Source: a virus. From it: a DNA stretch of 36,506 bases. The position numbers and the translations under genes are program-made. Below are positions 20,501 to 29,057 of the stretch, in pieces (positions within the stretch are counted from its first letter, which is position 1; the number at the start of each line of letters is the position of its first letter). Under the pieces are notes generated by a model. That model was not told where the DNA came from. It ran no database searches and saw only the letters and a list, made by a program, of their open reading frames with translations. Where the stretch lies: IMG/VR virus record IMGVR_UViG_3300029319_000175, positions 1 through 36,506 of that record. One strand, given 5' to 3'.

Positions 20501-22427
20501 TTCGCATAATATTTCTTCTTACATTTTTTGGAGCTATTTTAATTTCGCCAGATTCCTTAACTCCAGAAATATAGTTAGTTTTATTTGCAAAAATAGGCGC
20601 TGTTTGTAGCGCGGCTGTTTGATCTAAAACTATTCTTCTTTCAGGTGGAAATGCTTGTATGGTGGTTTCAATAGCGCGTCGCCCTCTTAACTTTGCACCT
20701 TCCTCTGTTTTTGCTCTGACTGCGGAGGGGGCAAGCCAAGAACTATTCTTTAGCCAAATAAAGGCGTTCATATATGTCTCTCTTACATAACCCTCCAATT
20801 GTAAAGCAGATCTCGGCACAGCCCTTTGACCAGCAATAATAGTTCCTATACCTGCCACAACACTAAAAGGATTGTCAGTGCCTTTATAGTTATTATTTTT
20901 AGTAGCTATGTCATATCCTGCAGCACCTGAAGCAAAAAGTATCTCTGCAACAGCTTCTTCTCTAGTGATGTTGTCATAGATGCCAAATCGCCTACCCATG
21001 TAATTTCTTAAAGCCATGTCCTCCATTTCTTTTTTAGCTGCTAGACGTTCAGCTTTAGACGATTTAGGATTTGACCAAACTTTGTTGTAGTTTTCAACTA
21101 AAGGTTTTAATCTATTTTCCATGACGTTTCTAACGCTTACTTTTCGACCTGTTAGTTTTGAATCCCTTTCCGCTTTAGCTTGTAAAAATTTTCTTTCAGC
21201 CATTCTAGCAGCTTGAAATTCACTTTGAACAATTCTACCACGGGCAAAAGTACCTCTTACATTGTCAAAAGCGTTAGCAACAACACCGGGCAGCGGAAAC
21301 TTACTTACCGATCTACTTTCTACAAAGTCATCAACTAATTTACCAAAACTAGTGCCATCCATTTTAGATATATCCTGTATACCTTTAGTTTTTGCAAATT
21401 CTGACATTTTGTAATATGTTGTATTGCGTAATCCTTTTCTAATCATAGTGACTGCAGCAGCAGGTCCAAAACCTGTCGCAAGGTAATGAGTTAAATAACT
21501 AATAAAGTCTGCATCTGGATTTTTTGTAGAAAGAACTATAGCAGCAATATCTGGAGGTAATTCTAAATCTTCTCTTCTAAGTAAATCAATAACAAAAGGT
21601 CTTAGATTATGTCCAGCAAATACGCCATCACCGTACACTGCATCATCAACTTTTTTAAATCTGTCCACAAATAAAGTAAAAGGATTTTTACTCTGATCCC
21701 CATACATCTCTTTCATATCTTTGTCTGAAAGATAACCAATTTGGTTAACAATGTTACCAACACCCCTACGAAAAGTTCTTCCAACAGCATCTAATGCTGA
21801 AAAAGCAACATTAGCCGTTGTAATAGGTAATTTTGGTAGCTCTGTAAGAGCCATTCCAACACGTTCTACCGTAGGATCTTTAGGAAATTGTTGAGCAAGA
21901 AATACGGCAGCATCTTTTATATACTTCTGAGTATTTTGATCTAAAGGGTTTTTTCCTCTTTGTGAAAAAAGACTATCAAGCTCTCTATAAAAATAGTGTC
22001 CTTGGTTCATTTCTCTTAGAGTTATCTGTCTATCACTAACAGGATCGTAAAATTCTCTATCCTTATTTTTGTCTATAATTTCTCTTATAGATTTAGTTTG
22101 ACCTCTAGTGTCTACAGTTACAGATTCTACATCAACATCAGGCATATCTAATTGAGGAAGTCCAGCAACGTCTGCAGGAGGCAGAGCTTGTTGTTCAGTT
22201 TTTTTAGCTCTTTCTGCTAAAGTAGGTTCTGATGCAGGTGTTTTACTAATCTCTTCAAAAACAGTTTGCTCTAATCCACCACCGTAAAGAACAGGATTGC
22301 GAGGATCAATAAAACTACGCGCAGTCACAGGGGAGCCTACGCCAATATCAGATTGTGTTTGTAAAAATTTATTTTCTTCTTCTGCGTCAGGCATATCTAA
22401 TAGAAGATCAACAGTTATATTACCCAT
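17532..22427 (-). CDS. Giant virion or ejection protein, 1631 aa
   Basis: This is the largest gene. The protein opens MGNITVDLLLDMPDAEEENK and has long helical stretches, including predicted coiled coils near residues 820-860 (EEQLAAARQGVSELESAVRQ) and 1080-1130. No transglycosylase, peptidase or other catalytic motif could be seen. Podoviruses such as T7 carry one protein of this size (gp16, 1318 aa) that is injected into the cell to form a DNA translocation channel; the late, minus-strand position after tail genes and beside two other large helical proteins suggests an equivalent ejection protein. This assignment is by size, composition and position only. Confidence 0.75.
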   Translation of the reverse strand: MGNITVDLLLDMPDAEEENKFLQTQSDIGVGSPVTARSFIDPRNPVLYGGGLEQTVFEEISKTPASEPTLAERAKKTEQQALPPADVAGLPQLDMPDVDVESVTVDTRGQTKSIREIIDKNKDREFYDPVSDRQITLREMNQGHYFYRELDSLFSQRGKNPLDQNTQKYIKDAAVFLAQQFPKDPTVERVGMALTELPKLPITTANVAFSALDAVGRTFRRGVGNIVNQIGYLSDKDMKEMYGDQSKNPFTLFVDRFKKVDDAVYGDGVFAGHNLRPFVIDLLRREDLELPPDIAAIVLSTKNPDADFISYLTHYLATGFGPAAAVTMIRKGLRNTTYYKMSEFAKTKGIQDISKMDGTSFGKLVDDFVESRSVSKFPLPGVVANAFDNVRGTFARGRIVQSEFQAARMAERKFLQAKAERDSKLTGRKVSVRNVMENRLKPLVENYNKVWSNPKSSKAERLAAKKEMEDMALRNYMGRRFGIYDNITREEAVAEILFASGAAGYDIATKNNNYKGTDNPFSVVAGIGTIIAGQRAVPRSALQLEGYVRETYMNAFIWLKNSSWLAPSAVRAKTEEGAKLRGRRAIETTIQAFPPERRIVLDQTAALQTAPIFANKTNYISGVKESGEIKIAPKNVRRNIMRITSAIKLGGASDNVLDELDKIDKYRTNWGKVTGDPDSFDTSFAAIVALQPLMALQDTTKISLTKMLGGVKIEKLQEHINLAMTSLDILNKAKVGFDNLTPQRLKQIEGDDDLLDFVNGLIEMRRQAESTLGGVIKRIDNELKRLDAQFKDSPKSFKDRDGDISYAAAALDEMEATIQKLRDDAGITVERAGEDARISVAEEQLAAARQGVSELESAVRQQDEDLSVAAVTAETMRDNVTVPRVREDNTNTVVRSYIESGEPEKALFELAMNVRNAKDSFFNAQFANLYKGIEVDIDDSGFIGDIFAKWTEISYGEDLAVTMQKLAKQQVIPSDLRPVVGAIEGASARKLDEYFESLGENGPIARAEIIEQYRNQFGEDAPIYNWLMLNTLKEAGEIKEGLKWNLNDLDLLRRSLNNRASNLDGNRRQELLNLSENINETITSELRRAGGEAAVQKRDALRARYRDEVRGGMYESAIGKLVHEARGRAGGMLNEGELIKRFDLNKTLYGNANEFETFVESLERYFGTAGERVGLQAPKYTLTPNTVVEAGQRKNNIRVGENLQAIFTAMNHSAMLQSSILKNTNLNVNGIAGYNNMADTRNNLYKNITPLNSEAVERLALLDGRADRLGGMFKDVGSEDFKLSLQKLIESSGAVQKAFEKARSEINILASNTRDVQKEIQELGDDAFKITATSMFIDKKITDIEKFMDTYGGVDNALTDDLPRFFDELAQSLKTQDKYKNVKNEELIEQLKEAFYERMIRKVRNDSFGIKTDDSAQVIQDEAFKPEEFTKFVRNNERLIEQLLPKRVRIVSPELKGETLGVLKENYLGLLSDFAESIQFLSAASRQQAPEGIMAYSTKALSPSSWISRIYAVDRNVVSPRYVITEALLVRLRMQAGNDLEAVLRDPELLYYMDSILRTGNVLPKEANSKFNLALRRAIAHNINEGKDPEKTGLDTEEEIQQFGQNIMAFRAGIGGDLAPQTRMPDYTPFE

Positions 22428-22430
22428 GTG

Positions 22431-24770
22431 CTATTTTTCCTCTTTTTGTAAATTTTTTAATCTATCTGATATAGGTATAGGACCGCCTGTTGCTCTAAAC
22501 TGCACATTAGTTTGACCTTCAAAAGCTTTTATGGCGTCCTCTTCATCTGTAAATAAAGATATGTTATTTATAGCCATTCTTCTCAATTCAAAACGTGTGC
22601 GGCTTTTTCTTATTTTTGCAAAAGGTACATAACCAAGGTTCTTTACATGAACCACTTTTACGCTTACAAAATTGTCATTTTGTTTTACATTCTCAGGAAG
22701 TCTATCATATATTTTTGAACTTAAATCATTAGTTTCTCGCGTGTTTCCTGTCAAAACAAAATTAAGGTATTGTGTTTTTAATTGACTATATTTTTGTCGG
22801 TTACTATTTTTAGCGTTAACAAGTTGTCTATATACGTTTACATAATCTGGAGGGTTTACACCACTTTGAGGTTGATACGTTGAAGCCGATTCTCTAAGAG
22901 CGCCTTCTAAAGAAGCCCATAACGGGGGTATTTGATCAGTCGCGTTTTCAGAGGCTACAAAATTAAAGTCATCATCTGTTTCTCCATATTTTCTCCAGAT
23001 GTTATAGCCACCTGCAAAGTTTGAGGTACGATTCTCAATCTTATCAACTGCACGTCTAAAAGAAATCGTGCTGTTAAAGGATGGAAAAGCTTCTCTTATG
23101 AACTTGTATTGTTGATTAGCAGCTATGTAATCTCCAAAGTCTACAGGTAAACCTGTTGAACTAGGACGCGCAGTTACATATCCTTCAAGGCTCATAAGAT
23201 TTTTAAGAGCCATTCTTCTAATAGCATCAATGGTTGCAATTTGCATCCCAGTGCTAGAAAATGAGCTAGCTAATGCAGCTTTCATGTTCTCTACGTCAGC
23301 GTTTGATATTTTATCTGCACCAGTTTGCACAATCTGCGCTAAAGCAAAAGCTACTATTTGATTTAAAGAATTAAATACAGCACCTGCCTCGGTAGCGTTC
23401 AATTGTTCAAGATCTCTCCCTGCAAGACCCATTAATCGCGCTTGCGCTTCACCATACATTCCTGCATATTCTGATGTAAATTTACTTGTATCTATAAAAT
23501 CACCTAATATTTGTCCAAGCCCACCGACCTTTAATCTTAATTGTTGTAAAAAGTTTCCACCAACACCAATACCTTGACCTCTAAAGTCTTCAAGAATTTG
23601 TTGCATATTGCCAAGTAGGTTAACAACTTTTCGATTAGCCTCTGCTGATCTCTTTCTATCAACAAATTCTTTTTTACCTGCTGGGTTTCTAGATTTTTGA
23701 TCTCTATAATATTGAGTCGCCTCTCCGGGTAATAATCTTGTTATAGGAGACATCGTTCCAGCTTGATCAACTGCTTGTTCTTCTATTACATCTTGACGAA
23801 GAGTAGTGAGTGAGAATGCTCTAAAAAGATTGGAAACTTGAGAAGCTGCAGCAGCTTGGTTTGCTAACGGCTGAGATTCTACATAACTGGCAAGCGCGTT
23901 ACCAAACGCTTTTCTTGCTTCAGACGTAGAGGGTTTTGTTTCGTCTAAAATATCAGCAGCATAATAGTTTAAGGGGGTTCCATCTGAGCGTGTTAGAGGT
24001 TTAGTAAGAACATCTAAAAGTTCTTCAAAAGTATCAGCGTTTCTTGCGCCTTGACTTAGTTTAGATTTAGTCTTTTTATTCCACAAAGCTGCTAATCTTT
24101 GAGCGCCGACTTTTACACTTTGATCCGTGCTGTTTTCATATTTTTTAATTATGAAAGCTCCACTTTTATTTGATTCTTCTTGTGGAGGTTGATCTGGAGT
24201 TGGCTCTTGATTTACAGGAGTATTATTTATACTTGCCACACTTGGTCTAAGAGCTTGAGCAGGTAAAATTGGTGGTGCGGTAGGATTAATTCTTCTAAGC
24301 GCGTCAAATATGTTAGCAAATTTTTTCTCTGTGGGCATGGTTATCCCCTCTGCACCCTCAGACATTTTTATTGTTTGTGTTTCATCACTTTGATGAGCTT
24401 TAAAAATAGACCTTACCCGTGTATAAAAATCTGATAAAGTCCCCTCTCTTTGCATTCGCTTTACAAAGTCATTAAAAGTATTGGGGTCACTTTGTATGCC
24501 AGCGTTTAACGTGGTAAGATACTGCAGATTGTAGCCTTTAGAACCCTCTTGAAGGTCAGACTGAAATGTGTAAGGCCCAGCACTTTTTGTGTTTCCGCCC
24601 TTTTTTAAAGTAGCTTCGTAATTTGCAAGTCTTTTCTTACTCTCAAAATCCAACTTGTACTTCTCAGCTAGCGCAGCTTTTTCAGCGTCAGTCTTAGCTT
24701 TGAAGTCAATCATATCCTCGCCAGCTTCAGCGGCACCTTTAACAAACGCAGCAAACAAAGGTAAAACCAT
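22431..24770 (-). CDS. Large internal virion or ejection protein, 779 aa
   Basis: The protein starts MVLPLFAAFVKGAAEAGEDM and continues with a charged helix (DAEKAALAEKYKLDFESKKR). It is mostly helical with Ala, Gln, Asn and Ser, has a proline-rich stretch around residues 170-200 (PTAPPILPAQALRP ... QEPTPDQPPQEES) and lacks enzymatic motifs. It lies four bases upstream of the giant 1631-aa gene. The set of three adjacent helical large proteins parallels the T7 ejection proteins gp14-gp16. Function by analogy only. Confidence 0.7.
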   Translation of the reverse strand: MVLPLFAAFVKGAAEAGEDMIDFKAKTDAEKAALAEKYKLDFESKKRLANYEATLKKGGNTKSAGPYTFQSDLQEGSKGYNLQYLTTLNAGIQSDPNTFNDFVKRMQREGTLSDFYTRVRSIFKAHQSDETQTIKMSEGAEGITMPTEKKFANIFDALRRINPTAPPILPAQALRPSVASINNTPVNQEPTPDQPPQEESNKSGAFIIKKYENSTDQSVKVGAQRLAALWNKKTKSKLSQGARNADTFEELLDVLTKPLTRSDGTPLNYYAADILDETKPSTSEARKAFGNALASYVESQPLANQAAAASQVSNLFRAFSLTTLRQDVIEEQAVDQAGTMSPITRLLPGEATQYYRDQKSRNPAGKKEFVDRKRSAEANRKVVNLLGNMQQILEDFRGQGIGVGGNFLQQLRLKVGGLGQILGDFIDTSKFTSEYAGMYGEAQARLMGLAGRDLEQLNATEAGAVFNSLNQIVAFALAQIVQTGADKISNADVENMKAALASSFSSTGMQIATIDAIRRMALKNLMSLEGYVTARPSSTGLPVDFGDYIAANQQYKFIREAFPSFNSTISFRRAVDKIENRTSNFAGGYNIWRKYGETDDDFNFVASENATDQIPPLWASLEGALRESASTYQPQSGVNPPDYVNVYRQLVNAKNSNRQKYSQLKTQYLNFVLTGNTRETNDLSSKIYDRLPENVKQNDNFVSVKVVHVKNLGYVPFAKIRKSRTRFELRRMAINNISLFTDEEDAIKAFEGQTNVQFRATGGPIPISDRLKNLQKEEK

Positions 24771-25418
24771 TTACTCCTCCATTTCCATGAAAGGCTTCTC
24801 ATCAGCAAACATAAGTTCTTCTCTCATGGACTCATCTATAACTGGCATCTCAGTGGCTGCGGATAGCTCACTCAAAAACTGTATGCCCTCTTCTGCCCTA
24901 TCAAATGCTTCTGGGTTGTTCTGTCTCATCAGTGTTAGTAGAGTGTCAGAATCCATACCTTCTCCCTGTTCTTTTCTTTTTACTGTGTTGTCACTAAATA
25001 CTTTCACTGGTATATTTTCTTCTACAGCCATACTGGCTAAGTGCATGAGAACAGGAAACTTAATTAACTCAGCTAAATCCACACTCCATTGCCCCTCTGT
25101 AAAACCACCAAAAGATATTGTATTGACAATTTGCTCTAACGGTATGCCAGCCATCATTAGCTTTAGCATTTCATCCCTGCTTTGCTCATCTTTTTCTATC
25201 TGGTCAACAACATGGAGAAAACAATCTTCTACAGTGTTATATCGCGCAGGTCTTTCCCACGCCCACTTTCCCGGCTCATCAGTAAAAGACTGACCCGGAA
25301 TAGGAACATCTAACTTGTCTCTCTGTTCCATAGTCCTTGTAGAAGGATCATCCATTGGCTCCTCATCCATACTAGGATCATAATTGTCCAACAGTGCTTG
25401 ATAGTCTACTTTTTCCAT
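24771..25418 (-). CDS. Conserved virion-region protein, 215 aa
   Basis: The pattern DVPIPGQSFTDEPGKWAWERPARY, followed by MLKLMMAGIPLEQIVNTISF, then GGFTEGQWSVDLAELIKFPV, resembles a protein found in structural regions of T4-like and T7-like marine phages (opening PGQSLT ... PW). The N-terminus is acidic and the C-terminus ends FMEMEE. It is directly adjacent to the ejection-type genes, so it is probably a minor virion protein or assembly factor. No enzyme motif is present. Confidence 0.7.
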   Translation of the reverse strand: MEKVDYQALLDNYDPSMDEEPMDDPSTRTMEQRDKLDVPIPGQSFTDEPGKWAWERPARYNTVEDCFLHVVDQIEKDEQSRDEMLKLMMAGIPLEQIVNTISFGGFTEGQWSVDLAELIKFPVLMHLASMAVEENIPVKVFSDNTVKRKEQGEGMDSDTLLTLMRQNNPEAFDRAEEGIQFLSELSAATEMPVIDESMREELMFADEKPFMEMEE

Positions 25419-25427
25419 TATATTTTC

Positions 25428-26078
25428 CTATGTGAGTTTTGAGTAAGCTCTACGTCTTCCAGAGGTAGTTCCTATATTTCCTGACGGTATGGTTACAGAG
25501 GGGCTTTTTGGAATATTGCTTAACACAATTGGTCGGACATCAATTCCTGTTCTACGAACTTGACCATATACAGTATCTAAATTTCTACGTTGGATACCAT
25601 CAAATCGTGTCTGTGTTGCGCCCTCATTGCTCTGCCCAAAACCGGGAGGAATAGACCCCGATTGTGCCTGAGCAAAACGCTCTCGATCTCGTCTGTCTCT
25701 TGGCCCACCAAAGGCAGGATTCATTGCTTGATTTGAAGCAACTTGACCAACAGTCTGTGCAATACGTGCTAAGGTGCTAAGGTAATCATCTTCAGCCGTT
25801 GGTGTGTAAAGGTCACCAAATTCTTGATCTGACATGTTAAGAAAACTTATGCCAGAATCCTCGCCGTATATGCCCATATCTCTATACTGTGCAGGAGGGG
25901 TTCCAACTTCCACGTTAGGCGGTAATTCACTTACATTTCCTATAAAATCTGCCGCACTACGGCCTAATATTTCTTCTGGAGCGTAAACCTGTTGTACTCC
26001 AAAATCATCTTCTTCTTCAAAATACGTTTCTTCATAAAGCTCATCACCTGAACCCCATAATTCCCATAAATCAGCCAT
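25428..26078 (-). CDS. Hypothetical virion-region protein, 216 aa
   Basis: The first 60 residues are highly acidic (DLWELWGSGDELYEETYFEE then EDDFGVQQVYAPEE). The C-terminal third is basic and rich in Arg, Ser, Thr and Gly (GNIGTTSGRRRAYSKLT). The middle is low in complexity with Gln, Asn and Gly. Such a charge-split, flexible protein could bridge virion parts or bind DNA. It is in the late operon, nine bases from the next gene. I recognise no family. Confidence 0.65.
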   Translation of the reverse strand: MADLWELWGSGDELYEETYFEEEDDFGVQQVYAPEEILGRSAADFIGNVSELPPNVEVGTPPAQYRDMGIYGEDSGISFLNMSDQEFGDLYTPTAEDDYLSTLARIAQTVGQVASNQAMNPAFGGPRDRRDRERFAQAQSGSIPPGFGQSNEGATQTRFDGIQRRNLDTVYGQVRRTGIDVRPIVLSNIPKSPSVTIPSGNIGTTSGRRRAYSKLT

Positions 26079-26089
26079 CAGTTATCTCC

Positions 26090-27484
26090 TTAAAACGGAT
26101 TTCGTGGATTACTAAATCCTTCAGTTGCAAAGTTAGGAAAGATAGTTTTCATCACACTACTTCCTAGTGATTGAAATGTCTGCACATACAAATCTTTGTC
26201 ATACATCTCTTCTCTATCTTCCTGTTGCTGTGCATACAAAGCAATCTGATGCTCACGATTAATTGCATTCTCTGCAGAGTTGTATACGAATGAAGCGTCA
26301 TCTCTATACTTCATCCACAGACGATTGAGAGCGTCCTGACTAAGGTTTAGTCGGTTCATCACATTCTGTCTGTTTAGTTCGTTCTGTTGTGCAGTGTTAG
26401 CGGTATTAACCTGTCTACGCCACGTAGCGTTTGATTGATTTATCTGTGCTTGTAACTTTGTGTTAAATGAGTCTCTTGCTGAAGCTAACTGAGAAAAGTA
26501 TCTGGTGTTTGCGTTTTTCTCTCCTGCATTTATCTGGCGAATAGCAGCTTGTCTTGCAATGTTTGCAGACTGTATCTGTGTCCCTAGCTCTTCATAAAAC
26601 TCATTTACTTGGTTTTGTGTTTTAGCGTTAAACTGTGCTGCAGCGTTCTGTGCCGCTGAGTCTGATGTTAGTTTTTGAAACTTTGCCTGTAGATCAATTG
26701 CTTGTAGTTGCTGTCTATTAGTTAGGTTTGCAGTATCAATAGAAAGAAAAGCTCTAGCGTTATTTACGGCTGCTTGCATACGCGCATCTAGATTTGCCTT
26801 GTCCATAGCAGCGTAAGTGGCTGCATTTTGCAGAGTAGCCTGTTGCTGGTTGTTAAGGTTCTGCATCTGGATGGTAGCGTAGGATTTAGCGTCCTGTGCA
26901 GCTATGGGAATACCAGACTCCATGATGGCTTGTGTGATGGCTGCAGCAGCCATAGAGGAGGCACCCAGACCTCTTTTAGCCATCTCCGCGCCTACAGTTC
27001 TAACCGCAGGTGCCGCCCATGCAGGGAGAGGTTTGCCCTCTTCTAGTGAACTAAACAGATCACCCAGTTGATACTTGACCGTTGCCCTCTGGTCTAATTC
27101 TCCAGTAGCAGCTTGTGCCACAGACTTTTCAGATACTGCGCCTTGAATGTCGCCTACAACAGATTGTGCAGAAACTTGTCCCTGCGCCGCTGTAAATTCA
27201 GGAGTGTTAGGACTAACAAAAGCTTGATACGTGTTTGCTTGCTGCCGACTAGGAACAGGCACATTTAAATCTGCAGCCTGTACCTCTGTCACGGGTCCAA
27301 GAGGAGTCTCAGGCATTTGCACATCAGCTTCTAACTCTTTTTCTTGAACCTGTTGTGCTATAGGCTCTAACGTACCTCCTGCAGGAAGTTGAGGTGCTGT
27401 AATACGGGACTCTGCAACATCTAACAGTTGTTCATACTGTTGTGGCCCTGTCGTATCAATTGTCTCTTGGTTTTCCTCTGCCAT
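26090..27484 (-). CDS. Ala/Gln/Asn-rich helical virion protein, 464 aa
   Basis: The first 120 residues are proline- and glutamine-rich and look extended (PAGGTLEPIAQQVQEKELEA). Residues 180-430 form a long Ala/Gln/Asn helix or coiled-coil array (NLNNQQQATLQNAATYAAMD ... QNELNRQNVMNRLNLSQDAL). This composition is typical of internal virion proteins that are ejected with DNA in podoviruses. With the 779-aa and 1631-aa products it makes a three-protein set as in T7 (gp14, gp15, gp16), though no sequence match is claimed. Confidence 0.7.
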   Translation of the reverse strand: MAEENQETIDTTGPQQYEQLLDVAESRITAPQLPAGGTLEPIAQQVQEKELEADVQMPETPLGPVTEVQAADLNVPVPSRQQANTYQAFVSPNTPEFTAAQGQVSAQSVVGDIQGAVSEKSVAQAATGELDQRATVKYQLGDLFSSLEEGKPLPAWAAPAVRTVGAEMAKRGLGASSMAAAAITQAIMESGIPIAAQDAKSYATIQMQNLNNQQQATLQNAATYAAMDKANLDARMQAAVNNARAFLSIDTANLTNRQQLQAIDLQAKFQKLTSDSAAQNAAAQFNAKTQNQVNEFYEELGTQIQSANIARQAAIRQINAGEKNANTRYFSQLASARDSFNTKLQAQINQSNATWRRQVNTANTAQQNELNRQNVMNRLNLSQDALNRLWMKYRDDASFVYNSAENAINREHQIALYAQQQEDREEMYDKDLYVQTFQSLGSSVMKTIFPNFATEGFSNPRNPF

Positions 27485-27487
27485 GTC

Positions 27488-27655
27488 TTATTCCTTGTTT
27501 GTGAACAAATCCTCGGCCTGTTCTTTATTTTCGTACTCAGCTAACTTTTGACTAACAGTTACTAGCTTCGCCTCTAGCTCTGCACACTTAGTCATTGCAA
27601 CATCACGCTGACGCACCAGCACCTTCATTAGATTTTCTGTAATATTAAGTTCCAT
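27488..27655 (-). CDS. 55-aa coiled-coil protein
   Basis: The ATG at 27653-27655 (MELNITENLMKVLVRQRDVA) is chosen because GGAAGAG precedes it; a longer frame would overlap most of the preceding membrane gene. Residues 10-45 form a Leu/Ala/Glu/Lys heptad pattern, and the C-terminus is acidic. It overlaps the upstream membrane-protein gene by 11 bases. Small coiled-coil proteins beside holins occur in many phages; the function here is unknown. Confidence 0.65.
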   Translation of the reverse strand: MELNITENLMKVLVRQRDVAMTKCAELEAKLVTVSQKLAEYENKEQAEDLFTNKE

Positions 27656-27842
27656 TCTTTTTTCTCTTCCTTTCTCTAAGCATAGCCCAAAGCCTAAAAA
27701 CCAATAGCACAGAGCCGCCAACTAACATGAATAGTTGGAGGCCCTGCTCTACCCATTGCAACCAAATAGGTGTAGATACTAAACTAGTAGAAAGTGCAGT
27801 ATCTGTTACATTCTTTATTTTTTCAGTTGTTTTTAGGTCCAT
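27645..27842 (-). CDS. 65-aa holin-like membrane protein
   Basis: An N-terminal polar segment is followed by hydrophobic residues 24-52 (STPIWLQWVEQGLQLFMLVG then GSVLLVFRLWAM) and a very basic tail (LRERKRKKNGT). One long or two short membrane helices with a basic C-terminus match small holins such as T7 gp17.5 in outline. It is far from the spanin cassette, so the window holds two holin candidates. The AAGG ribosome site overlaps the -10 box of a strong promoter. Confidence 0.6.
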   Translation of the reverse strand: MDLKTTEKIKNVTDTALSTSLVSTPIWLQWVEQGLQLFMLVGGSVLLVFRLWAMLRERKRKKNGT

Positions 27843-27845
27843 AGT

Positions 27846-27874
27846 ATTATACCTTATTTAAAAGAAAAAGTCAA
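27846..27874 (-). promoter_or_regulatory. Strong internal late-operon promoter
   Basis: Minus strand: TTGACT (27869-27874), exactly 17 bases, TATAAT (27846-27851). Only one of 12 positions departs from consensus. The -10 ends three bases before the ATG of the holin-like gene, so RNA made here would begin within or just after that start codon. It would feed the coiled-coil, virion and lysis genes downstream. Confidence 0.7.
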
Positions 27875-27879
27875 GATAT

Positions 27880-28173
27880 TTATTTGTTTAGTTGTTGTTT
27901 TATAAAGTCTATTTCTGCTTTTATACGTTCTATTTCTCTAGTCCTGCGCTCTACGATATCAGGACTCATCATACCAACTAGCACGTTTACTCTGTTTGAT
28001 AGTGTGTCTACTGTAGCATCTAATTTATTTACTCTGACATCGAGGTTACGAATGCGGCCCTCTGCATCCTCTAGATGCTCCATCATATTTTTTATTTGGT
28101 TTTTAGCTATTGCTGCAGCAGATACAACAGATACAAGCATACCTCCTATGGTGACAAGTAAAGATACATCCAT
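27880..28173 (-). CDS. 97-aa membrane-anchored coiled-coil protein
   Basis: An N-terminal membrane helix (VSLLVTIGGMLVSVVSAAAI) is followed by a long coiled coil (KNMMEHLEDAEGRIRNLDVR ... ERRTREIERIKAEIDFIKQQ). The layout resembles an inner-membrane spanin or a tail/lysis accessory protein, but a clear spanin pair is already present at 16137-16857. It lies between the PP-loop gene and the holin-like gene, upstream of the internal promoter. Family not recognised. Confidence 0.7.
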   Translation of the reverse strand: MDVSLLVTIGGMLVSVVSAAAIAKNQIKNMMEHLEDAEGRIRNLDVRVNKLDATVDTLSNRVNVLVGMMSPDIVERRTREIERIKAEIDFIKQQLNK

Positions 28174-28175
28174 AG

Positions 28176-29057
28176 TTACTCTACACGCTCACCATTTTCA
28201 TCAATAACAACTTCAGGCCCCCATGTGTCGTCTGCATAGCCTTCTTTCCAGAGAGGATAGCTCATGGGTTCATCCATAAGCTCTCCAAATTTTGTGTATG
28301 GGTAGCCTCTATATTCATAAGTTTTTGGATCAGCTTCATTTCTGTATTTTCCATATGAACCGTGTTTTGCAAATATGTCATCTAATTCTGCACCTGATAT
28401 GTCTGGTTGTGCCTTACGCACTCCTACATATCCACAAATTATACAAGACCACTTCATATTTTCAGCGATATCACAATCACATTCTACATCTGATATAGCT
28501 TGTAACTCTGCAGGTATAGATTCAAGTTGTTCAAAACGACCCGACAGTGTGGCTGAAACAGCGTCCCAATCAATAGGATATTCTATAGGGTCTAATGTTC
28601 GTGATCCGCCAAATATAACTTGCATCCCGTCCCGTACAAAATAGTTATGAAAAAGCGGTATTTGATCTATACAGGTGTTTTCCAATGACACGCCGGGAAC
28701 AAAAATGTCTGGTGTATACTCATCTATTATCTTTGAATATCCTTGGTATCTAGCGTGTAAAATGCCGTAGTCTAAAGTATTAGAAAATCCGGCTCGAATT
28801 GGACGTAAGTCTTCAAAAACAACAGGCCAATCAGATTTTATTTCAAAAGTAAAATCGCGCACATTACTTTTCAACCAATCAACTTTAGCGTTTGCTATTC
28901 GCGTTTCACGGCTTTGTCTCCAAGGATCACGGGGTTTGTTAACCCAACTTTCTTTTGCATATATTGCTATAATGTCGTGTGATGTTTCAGATAAAAATCT
29001 GTGCAAAGCATACGTGCTATTTACACCGCCAGAAAAAGGTATAAGAACTTTACTCAT
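28176..29057 (-). CDS. PP-loop ATPase, QueC-like, with Cys4 cluster
   Basis: The N-terminus KVLIPFSGGVNSTYALHRFL carries the pyrophosphatase P-loop SGGxxS (S9-S14) of adenine-nucleotide alpha hydrolases; the usual Asp of SGGxDS is Asn13. Further in, C193, C195, C205 and C208 (ECDCDIAENMKWSCIICGYV) form a zinc-type cluster as in QueC (7-cyano-7-deazaguanine synthase), though spacing differs. These enzymes adenylate a substrate before nitrogen or sulfur transfer. No other queuosine genes are visible, so the product is unknown. It is an auxiliary gene inserted among tail and lysis genes, joined to the adhesin gene by TAATG. Confidence 0.65.
   Translation of the reverse strand: MSKVLIPFSGGVNSTYALHRFLSETSHDIIAIYAKESWVNKPRDPWRQSRETRIANAKVDWLKSNVRDFTFEIKSDWPVVFEDLRPIRAGFSNTLDYGILHARYQGYSKIIDEYTPDIFVPGVSLENTCIDQIPLFHNYFVRDGMQVIFGGSRTLDPIEYPIDWDAVSATLSGRFEQLESIPAELQAISDVECDCDIAENMKWSCIICGYVGVRKAQPDISGAELDDIFAKHGSYGKYRNEADPKTYEYRGYPYTKFGELMDEPMSYPLWKEGYADDTWGPEVVIDENGERVE

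Noticed and set aside
28176-29057. A complete deazaguanine DNA-modification system
   Set aside because: Only one QueC-like gene is visible; no QueD, QueE, GTP cyclohydrolase or transglycosylase-type genes are in the window.
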